Assembly (NCBI GenBank): GCA_036510675.1
Contig: DATCDN010000137.1
Coordinates: 1 to 35,941 of the forward strand
Reading direction: 5' to 3'
DNA from: JAATGI01 sp036510675
Lineage (GTDB): Bacteria > Pseudomonadota > Alphaproteobacteria > ATCC43930 > CGMCC-115725
Length of the DNA stretch: 35,941 nucleotides
In this document: positions 8,733 to 16,975 of the stretch, one piece after another
Position numbering within the stretch: the first letter of the stretch is position 1
Layout: every line of letters starts with the position of its first letter
Notes under the pieces: model-generated
Told to the model about the DNA's origin: nothing
Database searches by the model: none
Seen by the model: the letters and a program-made list of their open reading frames with translations, nothing else
Position numbers and translations under genes: made by a program

Positions 8733-8748
8733 GCCACAGGAGACAATC

Positions 8749-9285
8749 ATGCTCCAGAAAATCCGCCGCATCGTCACCGGGCATAATGCCGAGGGCCGCG
8801 CCACCATCCTCTTCAACGATCACGCGCCGAACGCCAACGAGCTGAAGGGCTGGCCCGGCGCCGGCGTCACCGAGTTGTGGGTGACCGACGAGGCGCCGGC
8901 CGACAATCTCGGCAATAAGGACCGCTCGCTGCGGCCGCTGCGTCACGATCCGGTGGCGTTGGGCACCATTTTCCGCGTCGTCGAAGTTCCGCCGGAGCAG
9001 CCCGGCACCACGATCGACACCGCCAGCACGTTCGGCCAGCTCGGCAGCACCCACAAGCCCAAGGCCGAGGATTCGGCCAAGCATCCGACCATGCACAAGA
9101 CCGATTCGATCGACTATCTCGTCGTGATTTCGGGCGAGATGATGATGGTGATGGAAGAGGGCGAGGTGCGGTTGCAGGCCGGCGATTGCATCGTCCAGCG
9201 CGGCACCAATCACGCCTGGGTCAATCGCAGCGGCAAGCCATGCCTCCTGGCGGCGGTTCTGGTCGACGCCAAGCCGGCGCCGTGA
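8749..9285 (+). CDS. Cupin-domain protein
   Basis: This 178-residue single-cupin protein has the conserved barrel in residues about 110-175. Motif 1 includes HKTDSIDYLVVISGE, and motif 2 is GDCIVQRGTNHAWVN, with the expected histidine and asparagine. The N-terminal 100 residues are less typical. It follows the FAH gene by 16 bases and has an AGGAG ribosome site. Such small cupins may be isomerases, metal-dependent hydrolases or ligand sensors. Motif 1 has fewer histidines than canonical dioxygenases, so oxygenase activity is uncertain. Its position between a hydrolase and a CoA ligase suggests an enzyme of the same pathway, but its function is not recognised. Confidence 0.85.
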   Translation: MLQKIRRIVTGHNAEGRATILFNDHAPNANELKGWPGAGVTELWVTDEAPADNLGNKDRSLRPLRHDPVALGTIFRVVEVPPEQPGTTIDTASTFGQLGSTHKPKAEDSAKHPTMHKTDSIDYLVVISGEMMMVMEEGEVRLQAGDCIVQRGTNHAWVNRSGKPCLLAAVLVDAKPAP

Positions 9286-9310
9286 TCGGCGCCCCGGGCC
9301 GGGGACGCGT

Positions 9311-10819
9311 ATGAACCTCGCCACTTGGGTCGAGAAGCAGGGCGGCGCCAATGGCGAGCGGCCGGCGATCTCGCTGGGCGGCGCCACCGCCTTGACCTAT
9401 CGGCGCTGGGCCGCGCGCTCGCGGGTGGTGGCGGCCAATCTCGGGCGATTGTGTCAGCCCGGGGATCGCGTCGCGATCGCGATGACCAACCGGCCGGAAT
9501 TCCTCGAAGCGATGGTCGCGATCTGGCACGCGGGGCTGGTCGCGGTGCCGATGAATGCGAAGCTCCACGCCGACGAATTCAAATACATCGTCGAGCAATC
9601 GGAGGCGTCGCTGATTCTAGCGAGTCCCGACCTCGCGGAGGATGTCGCCGCTCACGGCCGCACCATCGTGACCGACGGCGCCGACTGGCGGGCGCTTTAT
9701 CAGGGTGACGGGATCGATGTCGTGGCGCGCGCACCCGACGATCTCGCCTGGCTGTTCTATACCAGCGGCACTACCGGTCGCCCCAAGGGCGCGATGCTGA
9801 CCCATCGCAACTTGATGGCACAGAGTCTTGCCTATTACGCCGATGTCGACGGTGTCGGCGCCCAAGATTCGATTCTTCACGCGGCGCCGCTGTCGCATGG
9901 CTCGGGCTGCTACGCGCTGCCATTCATTGCGCAAGGGGCCAACAATGTAATTCCCGAAAGCGCGTCGTTCGACCCCGCCGAAATCGCGACCCTTCTGGCG
10001 CGTCACGGCAATGTCAGCTTCTTCGCGGCGCCGACGATGGTGAACCGACTGGTCAATCATGACGGCTTCACCGCCGCCGATCATCGCGGCCTCAAGACCA
10101 TCGTTTATGGCGGCGGGCCGATGCATGTCGAGAATCTGCTGCGCGCGATGGAGGTGCTCGGGTCGAAATTCGCGCAAATCTATGGCCAGGGCGAAGCGCC
10201 GATGACGATCACCGGACTGGCGAAGGCGCTGCACGCCGACCGCGCGCGGCCGCGCTGGCGCGAGATTATGGGTTCGGTCGGCCTGCCGCGCACCAATGTC
10301 GAGGTGCGGATCGCCGATGCCGAGGATCGCGCCGTGCCGGTCGGCGAAACCGGCGAGGTGCTGTGCCGGGGCGATGTCGTGATGGCTGGGTATTGGCGCA
10401 ATCCCGAGGCGACCGCGACGACCATGCGCGGCGGCTGGCTCCATACCGGCGACCTTGGCGCCGTCGATGAAGAGGGCTTCGTCACGCTGAAGGATCGCTC
10501 CCGCGACCTGATCATCAGCGGCGGCAGCAATGTCTATCCGCGCGAGGTCGAAGAGGTGCTGCTGCGCCATCCGGCGGTGCTCGAAGTCTCGGTGATCGGG
10601 CGGCCGCATCCCGATTGGGGCGAAGAAGTCGCCGCCTGCGTGGTGCTGCGGCCCGGCGCCGTGGCGAGCGAAGCCGAGCTCGACGCGACCTGTCTTTCGG
10701 CGATCGCGCGGTTCAAGCGGCCGCGTGCCTATGTGTTTGTGGACGCCCTGCCCAAGAATAATTATGGCAAGGTCCTGAAAACCGAATTGCGTGAACGCTA
10801 CGGGAAAGCCGGTCCTTGA
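9311..10819 (+). CDS. AMP-forming acyl-CoA synthetase (ANL superfamily)
   Basis: This 502-residue enzyme would activate a carboxylic acid to its CoA thioester with ATP, through an acyl-adenylate. The phosphate-binding loop YTSGTTGRPKGA is at residues about 150-161. The hinge region GDLGAVDEEGFVTLKDRSRDL is near 380, followed by SGGSNVYPREVE. The catalytic lysine is in PKNNYGKVLK near 487. Length is normal for the family, and the start ATG follows GGGGACGCGT. It belongs to the medium/long-chain or aromatic acid group, but specificity cannot be read. It presumably traps the imported acid inside the cell, since ABC importer genes follow two genes later. Its 3' end overlaps the open frame of the next gene but not that gene's preferred start. 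Confidence 0.93.
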   Translation: MNLATWVEKQGGANGERPAISLGGATALTYRRWAARSRVVAANLGRLCQPGDRVAIAMTNRPEFLEAMVAIWHAGLVAVPMNAKLHADEFKYIVEQSEASLILASPDLAEDVAAHGRTIVTDGADWRALYQGDGIDVVARAPDDLAWLFYTSGTTGRPKGAMLTHRNLMAQSLAYYADVDGVGAQDSILHAAPLSHGSGCYALPFIAQGANNVIPESASFDPAEIATLLARHGNVSFFAAPTMVNRLVNHDGFTAADHRGLKTIVYGGGPMHVENLLRAMEVLGSKFAQIYGQGEAPMTITGLAKALHADRARPRWREIMGSVGLPRTNVEVRIADAEDRAVPVGETGEVLCRGDVVMAGYWRNPEATATTMRGGWLHTGDLGAVDEEGFVTLKDRSRDLIISGGSNVYPREVEEVLLRHPAVLEVSVIGRPHPDWGEEVAACVVLRPGAVASEAELDATCLSAIARFKRPRAYVFVDALPKNNYGKVLKTELRERYGKAGP

Positions 10820-10841
10820 GACCGCGGCGGAGGAGCTGATC

Positions 10842-11843
10842 ATGGCGAAATGGCAATACACCAAGGGAATGCACGATCTCGGCAACGGTGCCTGGGCCTA
10901 CCTGTTGCCGGACGGCAGCTGGGGCTGGAGCAATGCCGGCCTGATCGTCGATGGCGAAGAAACGCTGCTGGTCGATACGCTGTTCGACCTGCCGCTGACC
11001 CGCGAGATGCTGGACACGATGAAGAAATCGGTCCCGGCGGCGGCCCATATCCGCACGCTGGTGAACACGCACGTCAACGGCGATCACACCCACGGCAACC
11101 AGCTCGTGACCGGCGCCGAGATTGTCGGCACCAAGAAGCTGCGCGAGGAAATGGAAGCGGCGCCGCCCGAGGCACTCGGGCAATTGTTTCAGAACTGGCG
11201 CGCGCTCGGTCCCGCCGGCGCCTTCCTCAACGAGGCGATGGGCAGCAAGTTCGACTTCAGCGGTATCATCAACACGCCGCCGACCAAGCTGTTCGAGGGC
11301 GAATTGACGCTGAAGGTCGGCGACAAGGAAGTGAAGCTGGTCGATCTCGGTCCGGCCCACACGCCGAGCGACGTGGTCGCCTATGTGCCGAAGGACAAGG
11401 TCGTTTTCACCGGCGATCTTTTGTTCAACGGCGGCCATCCGGCGGTCTGGTCGGGGCCGGTCTCGAACTGGATCAAGGCGTGCGACACGATGCTAAGCTG
11501 GGATATCGAGACCGTGGTGCCGGGGCACGGCCCGATCACCGACAAGAGTGCCCTGCGCGCGCTGAGGGAGTATTTCGTGACGCTGACCGGTGAGACGCGC
11601 AGGCGCTTCGATGCCGGCCTCTCCGTCGAGGAAGCGGGCCGCGACATCCTCGCGCATCCGATCAACGACTGGATCGACGATGAGCGCATCTTCATCAACG
11701 TCAACGCGCTCTATCGCGACTTCCGGGGACAATCCGGCGAGATGCAGATCACCCGGGGCGACGCGCTCAAAATCTGGGAGATGATGGGCAAGTTCCATTT
11801 CGAGCGGGCCGAGGCCGCCGGCCATCACGGCCACGCGCACTAA
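10842..11843 (+). CDS. Metallo-beta-lactamase-fold hydrolase
   Basis: This 333-residue hydrolase has the MBL fold. The first metal motif reads HVNGDHTH: His77, Asn79, Asp81, His82. Asparagine therefore replaces the usual second histidine. Further ligands are His173 (GPAHTPSD), Asp192 (FTGDLLF) and His229 (VPGHGP). The HxNGDH form recurs in a clade of uncharacterised alphaproteobacterial and actinobacterial MBL proteins. The C-terminus ends in a histidine-rich HHGHAH. Start ATG 10842 is chosen over 10791 because GGAGG precedes it and the upstream codons overlap the synthetase gene. Thioesterase, lactonase or esterase activity on a pathway intermediate is possible; the sequence does not decide. 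Confidence 0.9.
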   Translation: MAKWQYTKGMHDLGNGAWAYLLPDGSWGWSNAGLIVDGEETLLVDTLFDLPLTREMLDTMKKSVPAAAHIRTLVNTHVNGDHTHGNQLVTGAEIVGTKKLREEMEAAPPEALGQLFQNWRALGPAGAFLNEAMGSKFDFSGIINTPPTKLFEGELTLKVGDKEVKLVDLGPAHTPSDVVAYVPKDKVVFTGDLLFNGGHPAVWSGPVSNWIKACDTMLSWDIETVVPGHGPITDKSALRALREYFVTLTGETRRRFDAGLSVEEAGRDILAHPINDWIDDERIFINVNALYRDFRGQSGEMQITRGDALKIWEMMGKFHFERAEAAGHHGHAH

Positions 11844-11880
11844 ATCGATAAATCAATCAATCAAACCAGGGAGGGAACCG

Positions 11881-13143
11881 ATGACAATCGGGAATATCGG
11901 GAGAATCGCCGGTCGCGCCGCGTTGGTGGCGATGGCGATGCTGGGCTCGATCGCGCTCGCCAGCGCGGCCGAGCCGATCAAGATCGGGATGGGCATGGCG
12001 CAGACGGGGCCGCTCGCCGGCAGTGGCAAATCCGCCCTCCTGTCGATGCAAATCTGGGTCGAGGATGTCAACGCCAAGGGCGGCCTGCTGGGCCGGCCGG
12101 TGAAGCTGATCTATTACGACGATCAGAGCAGCCCGGCGAACGTGCCGCCGATCTATACCAAGCTGATCGATATCGATAAGGTCGATCTGATCGTCAGCGG
12201 CTATGCCACTCCGATCATCGCCGCCGCCATGCCGATCGCGATGCAGCACAACATGGTGCTGATGGGGCTGTTCGGCCTCGCCGACAATGCGCGGTTCCAC
12301 TACGACAAATATTTTCAAATCGCGCCGATCGGCGAGAACCCGTCGGAATCGAGCACCAAGCCGATCTTCGACCTGGCGATGACGCTCAACCCGAAGCCGA
12401 AGACGGTCGCGGTCATCACGCCCGAGCTCGAATTCGGCCACGCCATCCTGACCGGCGTGCGGAAGAACGCGAAGGAGCTTGGCCTCACCGTCGTTTATGA
12501 CCGCACCTTCCCGCCGGCCACCACCGACCTCACCACGGTGGTGCGCGAGGTTCAAGCCTCGCATCCCGACATTGTCGTGGTCGGGACCCAGCCGGGCCAG
12601 ACGATCAGCGCGGTGCGCGCCATCAGCGAAGTCGGCCTGAAGGCGATGATGATCGGCGGCGCCATGACGGGCCTGCAAACCTCGCCGACCGAGATGCTGC
12701 TGGGACCGCAACTCAACGGCTTCGTCAACTTCAATTACTGGCTGCCGTCGCCCAAGATGCAATTTCCCGGGGTGATGGACTTCCTCGGCAAGTATCAGGC
12801 GCGGGCCGAGAAGGCGGGCGTCGATCCGCTGGGCTATTACATCGGCCCGTGGGCATACGCGCAGATGCAGATTCTCGGTCAGGCCGTCGAAGCGACCAAG
12901 AGCCTCGATGGCGCCAAGCTCGGCCCCTACATCCACGCCACCACGTTCAAAACAGTGGTCGGCGACGTGAAATTCGGTCCCGGCGGCGAATGGGCCAAGC
13001 CGCGCGTCCTGATGGCGCAGTTTCAGCACGTTACCGGCAACGGCATCGCGCAGTTCAAGGGCTCGGACAAGCTGGTCGTGGTCGATCCGCCGGAATATAA
13101 GGCGGGCGATATGATCTATCCGTTCCAGGACGCCCGCAAATAG
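11881..13143 (+). CDS. ABC transporter solute-binding protein (Peripla_BP_6, LivK-like), Sec signal
   Basis: This 420-residue periplasmic binding protein belongs to the branched-chain amino acid (HAAT) family. Residues 1-30 are a Sec signal peptide with likely cleavage after ASA. The mature part begins with EPIKIGMGMAQTGPLAG, the usual first strand and loop, and NAKGGLLGRPVKLI is typical near residue 65. A strong GGGAGG precedes the start. The gene lies 37 bases after the MBL gene and directly before LivH, LivM, LivG and LivF. Many members carry aromatic acids or other carboxylates rather than amino acids. Embedded with a CoA ligase and FAH hydrolase, this one probably delivers that pathway's substrate. 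Confidence 0.93.
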   Translation: MTIGNIGRIAGRAALVAMAMLGSIALASAAEPIKIGMGMAQTGPLAGSGKSALLSMQIWVEDVNAKGGLLGRPVKLIYYDDQSSPANVPPIYTKLIDIDKVDLIVSGYATPIIAAAMPIAMQHNMVLMGLFGLADNARFHYDKYFQIAPIGENPSESSTKPIFDLAMTLNPKPKTVAVITPELEFGHAILTGVRKNAKELGLTVVYDRTFPPATTDLTTVVREVQASHPDIVVVGTQPGQTISAVRAISEVGLKAMMIGGAMTGLQTSPTEMLLGPQLNGFVNFNYWLPSPKMQFPGVMDFLGKYQARAEKAGVDPLGYYIGPWAYAQMQILGQAVEATKSLDGAKLGPYIHATTFKTVVGDVKFGPGGEWAKPRVLMAQFQHVTGNGIAQFKGSDKLVVVDPPEYKAGDMIYPFQDARK

Positions 13144-13204
13144 CCGATTGGGCGCGGCACGGCTCTCGTTCGGGAGTCGTGCCGATCGGCCGCGGACCAT
13201 ATCC

Positions 13205-14080
13205 ATGAACATAACATTCGAGCTGCTGGCGAATTCGCTGCTGGCCGGGCTGCTGCTCGGCGGCTTTTATGCCGCGCTCAGCGCCGGCGCCACCATCGCC
13301 TTCGGCTTGCTGGAAATCGTCAACATCGCGCATCCGACTTTCGCCGTGATCGGCGCCTATGCCGTTTACCTGCTCAATCGGCATCTCCATCTCGATCCAT
13401 TGCTGGGCGGGCTGGTGCTGACGCCGATCTTCTATCTGATCGGCACCATTCTCTATCGCGTCTATCATTTCGCGTTCGAACGGCGCAGCGAAGACGCGAT
13501 GCAGGGTCTCGCCTTCTTCTTCGGCCTGATGTTCATCGTCGAAGTCGGGTTGATCATGATCTTCGGCGTCGATTTTCGCTACGTCACCACGGACTACATC
13601 ACCACCACCTGGCAGATCGGCGAGCTCAGCGTGCCGCTGCGTCTCGCGGTACCGTTCGTCGGCTCCCTCGCCCTGCTCGCGGTATTGGAAATCGGCCTCA
13701 AGCGTAGTTTCACCGGCCGCGCCATCATCGCAGTCGCGGAAGACCCGCTGGCCTTGCGGCTGATGTCGGCCAGTCCGGTCAAGATCAAGCGCATTGCTTT
13801 CGGCGTCGCCATCGCCACCACGGCGTTCGTCGGCGCGCTGCTCGTTATCATCCAGCCCCTACAGCCGGCGAGCGGGCGCGAATTCATCGGCCGCGTCTTC
13901 GCGATTTGCGTCCTCGGCGGCATGGGCAGCATTTCCGGAACCCTGATCGCGGCGGTGTTTCTGGGCCTGGTCGAGAACATGACCTCGATCTTTCTCGGCG
14001 CGTCGTGGTCGCCGGCGGTCGCGTTCGGGTTCCTGCTGATTACGCTGGCGGTGCGCCCGCGCGGCCTGCTCGGGCGCTAG
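13205..14080 (+). CDS. livH: Branched-chain-type ABC transporter permease LivH
   Basis: This is a 291-residue inner-membrane permease with about eight hydrophobic segments. N-terminal LLLGGFYAALSAGATIAFGL and the C-terminal VLGGMGSISGTL loop are family hallmarks; the latter contacts the ATPases. It ends RPRGLLGR, as LivH proteins do. Start ATG 13205 is preferred over 13148 because the longer N-terminus is basic and unlike the family. The gene follows its solute-binding protein and precedes LivM by five bases, so all are likely cotranscribed. Confidence 0.93.
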   Translation: MNITFELLANSLLAGLLLGGFYAALSAGATIAFGLLEIVNIAHPTFAVIGAYAVYLLNRHLHLDPLLGGLVLTPIFYLIGTILYRVYHFAFERRSEDAMQGLAFFFGLMFIVEVGLIMIFGVDFRYVTTDYITTTWQIGELSVPLRLAVPFVGSLALLAVLEIGLKRSFTGRAIIAVAEDPLALRLMSASPVKIKRIAFGVAIATTAFVGALLVIIQPLQPASGREFIGRVFAICVLGGMGSISGTLIAAVFLGLVENMTSIFLGASWSPAVAFGFLLITLAVRPRGLLGR

Positions 14081-14085
14081 CCGCG

Positions 14086-15018
14086 ATGCGCTTCCATCTG
14101 CTTCTGATTCTGGCGGCCGCCCTGGTCTATGGCGCGGCGCGCGCGATCGGGCTCGATTATGTGTTCTTCGCTGGCTACATCGTGCTGCAATACGTTGCCT
14201 TGGCGACCGCATGGAATATCCTTGGGGGATACACGGGATATATGAATTTCGGCGTTTCGGCGTTTTTCGCGCTGGGCGCCTATACCACCGTGGCGCTCGA
14301 TAAGGCGTTCGGGCTGCCGCTGCCGGTGATGATGCTGGCGGGCGGAATCGTCTCCGGCCTGGTCGGGCTGGGGATGGGCTATCTGACCATGCGGCTCAAG
14401 GGCATCTTCTTCGCTATCGCTACCTTCGCGCTCGCGGTGGTGGCGGAGACCTTCATCACCAATTGGGACTATGTCGGCGGCTCGTCCGGCGCCTACATCA
14501 TCCGCCCGGTCAAGGGGCCGCTCTACGGCACCTATATCGAATATCTGTTCCTGCTGATGCTGGTCGTGGTGGTGGTGTCGCTGGCGATCGCGCGCTGGCT
14601 GGAACGCTCGCGCCTCGGCTATGGCCTGGCGGCGATCCGCGACGACGAAGTGGCGGCGGAGGCGACCGGCGTGCCGACGCTGGGGCTGAAGCTGATCGCC
14701 ACCACGATCAGCGGCGCGCTTATGGGCGTGGCGGGTGCGCCACTGCCGTTCTACATCACGTTTTTCGATCCGTCGGCCGGTTTCAACCTCGCCTACGCCA
14801 TCAACAGCATCGCGATGGCGATGATCGGCGGCACCGCGAGCTGGGTCGGGCCGCTGGTCGGCGCCGTGCTACTGGCGACGGTGCAGCAGGTGGCGACGGT
14901 GACGATCTCGTCGGAGATCAATCTGCTGCTGGTGGGTGGCCTCCTGGTTCTCTTCGTCGTGCTGGCGCCGAACGGCATCGTCGGCCTGGTGCAGGGGCGG
15001 TGGCGGTGGCGGCGATGA
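14086..15018 (+). CDS. livM: Branched-chain-type ABC transporter permease LivM
   Basis: This is a 310-residue inner-membrane permease. Family features are the NILGGYTGYMNFG segment near residue 45, RLKGIFFAIATFAL near 105, and AIRDDEVAAEATG in the cytoplasmic loop. It ends in a run of W and R residues. The open frame extends upstream antisense-free through livH, but ATG 14086, five bases after the livH stop, gives the standard N-terminus. Its stop overlaps the start of the ATPase gene (ATGA), which indicates translational coupling. It pairs with LivH to form the channel. Confidence 0.93.
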   Translation: MRFHLLLILAAALVYGAARAIGLDYVFFAGYIVLQYVALATAWNILGGYTGYMNFGVSAFFALGAYTTVALDKAFGLPLPVMMLAGGIVSGLVGLGMGYLTMRLKGIFFAIATFALAVVAETFITNWDYVGGSSGAYIIRPVKGPLYGTYIEYLFLLMLVVVVVSLAIARWLERSRLGYGLAAIRDDEVAAEATGVPTLGLKLIATTISGALMGVAGAPLPFYITFFDPSAGFNLAYAINSIAMAMIGGTASWVGPLVGAVLLATVQQVATVTISSEINLLLVGGLLVLFVVLAPNGIVGLVQGRWRWRR

Positions 15019-15755
15019 GCGGCGAGACCCTGCTGGAGGTCGCGACGCTCGGCAAGCGCTTCGGCGGTTTCGTCGCGCTGAATGGCGTCGATCTGCGGGT
15101 CGCGGCCGGCGAGCGGGTCGGCCTGATCGGTCCGAACGGCTCGGGCAAGAGTACGCTGGTCAATTGCATCGCCGGCGCGCTGCGCAACGACACCGGCAGC
15201 GTGCGCTTCGCCGGCCGGCGCATCGACGGGCTGTCCGGTCACCGCCGCGCGCGGCTGGGATTGGCGCGCAGCTTTCAATTGCCGCGTCCGTTCCGCAGCC
15301 TGTCAGTCGCGGACAATATCCGCATCCCGCTGCTTTATGCCGCCGCCGATCGCGGCAGGGACCATCATGACGGCGCCGCCATCGCGCGCCGCATCGACGA
15401 ATTGCTCGACCTGGTCGGTCTGCGCGCCAAGGGCGGCCGCGCGCCGCGCGAGCTGACCCAGGTCGAGATGCGCAAGCTTGAACTGGCGCGCGCCATCGCG
15501 GCCGAGCCCAAGCTGCTGATCGCCGACGAGGCGATGGCGGGCCTGTCGCATTCCGAAGTTGACGAGGTTTTGGCGCTGCTGCTGCGGCTCAACGAGCGCG
15601 GCATCGCCATCATCATGATCGAGCATATCCTGCACGCGGTGGTGAGTTTTTCGCAGCGTCTTGCCGTGCTGGTCGCCGGTGTGAAGATCGCCGACGGTCC
15701 GCCGCGGGACGTCGTCCGCAACCCCGATGTCGAGCGGGCCTATCTTGGCGAGTAG
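15015..15755 (+). CDS. livG: Branched-chain-type ABC transporter ATPase LivG
   Basis: This 246-residue cytoplasmic ATPase drives the LivHM channel. Walker A is GPNGSGKST at residues 39-47, Walker B is LLIADEAMAG, and the switch histidine is in IMIEHIL. The signature segment reads ELTQVEMRKLELARA, which lacks the normal LSGGQ; subfamilies of LivG with LTLxxRKRLE-type signatures are known, so this is a variant rather than a defect. The start overlaps the livM stop by four bases, and the 3' end overlaps the next ATPase gene by 29 bases. Confidence 0.92.
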   Translation: MSGETLLEVATLGKRFGGFVALNGVDLRVAAGERVGLIGPNGSGKSTLVNCIAGALRNDTGSVRFAGRRIDGLSGHRRARLGLARSFQLPRPFRSLSVADNIRIPLLYAAADRGRDHHDGAAIARRIDELLDLVGLRAKGGRAPRELTQVEMRKLELARAIAAEPKLLIADEAMAGLSHSEVDEVLALLLRLNERGIAIIMIEHILHAVVSFSQRLAVLVAGVKIADGPPRDVVRNPDVERAYLGE

Positions 15756-16476
15756 CCTCACCGTCTCCGGGCTGCACGCCGGCTATGGCGCGGTGCGGGT
15801 GCTGCACGATGTCGCGTTGAGCGTTTCGGCGGGCGAGATCGTGGCGCTGCTCGGCACCAACGGCAATGGCAAGAGCACGTTGCTGAAATGCATCATGGGA
15901 ATCCTGCGGCCCGAATCCGGCACCATCGAGGTTGAGATCGACGGCGTCCGCTACGATCTGATCGGCCGCGAGACCGAGGAGATCGTCGCGCTGGGCGTGA
16001 CGCTGGTGCCGGAGGGGCGGCGGCTGTTCGGGCGCCTCACGGTCGAGGAAAATCTGCTGCTGGGCTCGTTTCGGCGGGCGGCGCGGCCGTCCATCCCGCG
16101 CAATCTCGATGCCTGCTTTCAGATTTTTCCGCGCCTCGCCGAGCGGCGCCGCCAATACGCGGCCAGCCTCAGCGGCGGCGAGCAGCAGATGCTGGCGCTG
16201 GCGCGCGCGCTGATGTCGGAGCCGCGCATCCTCTTAATCGACGAGCCGTCGGTGGGCCTGGCGCCGATCCTCGTCAAGATCATGATCGACAAGATCGGTG
16301 AGTTGCGCACCCAATATGGTCTCTCCGTCCTGATGGCGGAGCAGAATTTCATGCAGGCGGTCCGCATCGCCGATCGCGGCTACGTCATGATCCACGGCGG
16401 CATCGCGTTCGAAGGCCGCTCCGCAGCGGACCTCAAGGACAATGAGCTGATCCGGAAATCCTATCTCGGGCTGTAA
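15727..16476 (+). CDS. livF: Branched-chain-type ABC transporter ATPase LivF
   Basis: This is the 249-residue second ATPase of the importer. Walker A is GTNGNGKST at residues 43-51, the signature is LSGGEQQMLALARAL, Walker B is ILLIDEPSVGL, and the C-terminal helix is typical of LivF. The first start is ATG 15727, which overlaps livG by 29 bases; an in-frame TTG at 15745 would shorten the overlap. The insert EVEIDGVRYDL near residue 72 is slightly longer than in most relatives. It completes a K-H-M-G-F importer set with the four preceding genes. Confidence 0.92.
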   Translation: MSSGPILASSLTVSGLHAGYGAVRVLHDVALSVSAGEIVALLGTNGNGKSTLLKCIMGILRPESGTIEVEIDGVRYDLIGRETEEIVALGVTLVPEGRRLFGRLTVEENLLLGSFRRAARPSIPRNLDACFQIFPRLAERRRQYAASLSGGEQQMLALARALMSEPRILLIDEPSVGLAPILVKIMIDKIGELRTQYGLSVLMAEQNFMQAVRIADRGYVMIHGGIAFEGRSAADLKDNELIRKSYLGL

Positions 16477-16588
16477 GCGCCGCCAATTCCGTTGACGCCG
16501 CCGCGCCGCGCATGATCTGCTTCATCGTGATCCGCGAAACAGCGCGCGGGGTGCCGGTGGTGCCGACGCGCCGGGAGAGCCGAGCCTC

Positions 16589-16975
16589 GTGTCCAAGCGC
16601 CAGACCATCCAGATCGACGGGTTCCGTCACGTCAATCCGATCCCGGCGGCGACCCGTCGGGGCCCGCTGCTGATATCCAGCGTCATCGTCGGCACCGACG
16701 CTGCCGGCAAGCCCCCGGACAGCATTGAGGAGCAGTGCGTCCTGATCTTTCGCCATGTCCGCGCCATGCTGGCGGCGGCGGGCGGAACGCCCGAGGACGT
16801 GGTGAAGATGGAATTCTGGGTGCCGGACCGGAATGCCGGACGAATCGTCATCAACCGGGAATGGGGCGAGATGTTCCCCGACCTGAACTCGCTGCCGTCG
16901 CGGCATACCCATCTCGGCAGCGAGGCGCGCATGCAGGCGACCTTCATGGCCTATATCGATCCCGAGTCGGCCTGA
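16589..16975 (+). CDS. RidA (YjgF/YER057c/UK114) family protein
   Basis: This 128-residue cytosolic protein belongs to the Rid family, whose archetype deaminates reactive enamine/imine intermediates. The sequence has the family's GGTPEDVVKMEFWV core and an arginine at 105 (PSRHTH), matching the catalytic Arg105 position of RidA. The start is GTG 16589, with GGGAGAG about ten bases upstream. It lies 112 bases after livF on the same strand and may close the operon. Rid-like genes often sit in catabolic operons, where they act on imines or serve as hydrolases, but no substrate is evident here. Its last 32 bases overlap the 3' end of the antisense CopD frame. Confidence 0.88.
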   Translation: MSKRQTIQIDGFRHVNPIPAATRRGPLLISSVIVGTDAAGKPPDSIEEQCVLIFRHVRAMLAAAGGTPEDVVKMEFWVPDRNAGRIVINREWGEMFPDLNSLPSRHTHLGSEARMQATFMAYIDPESA

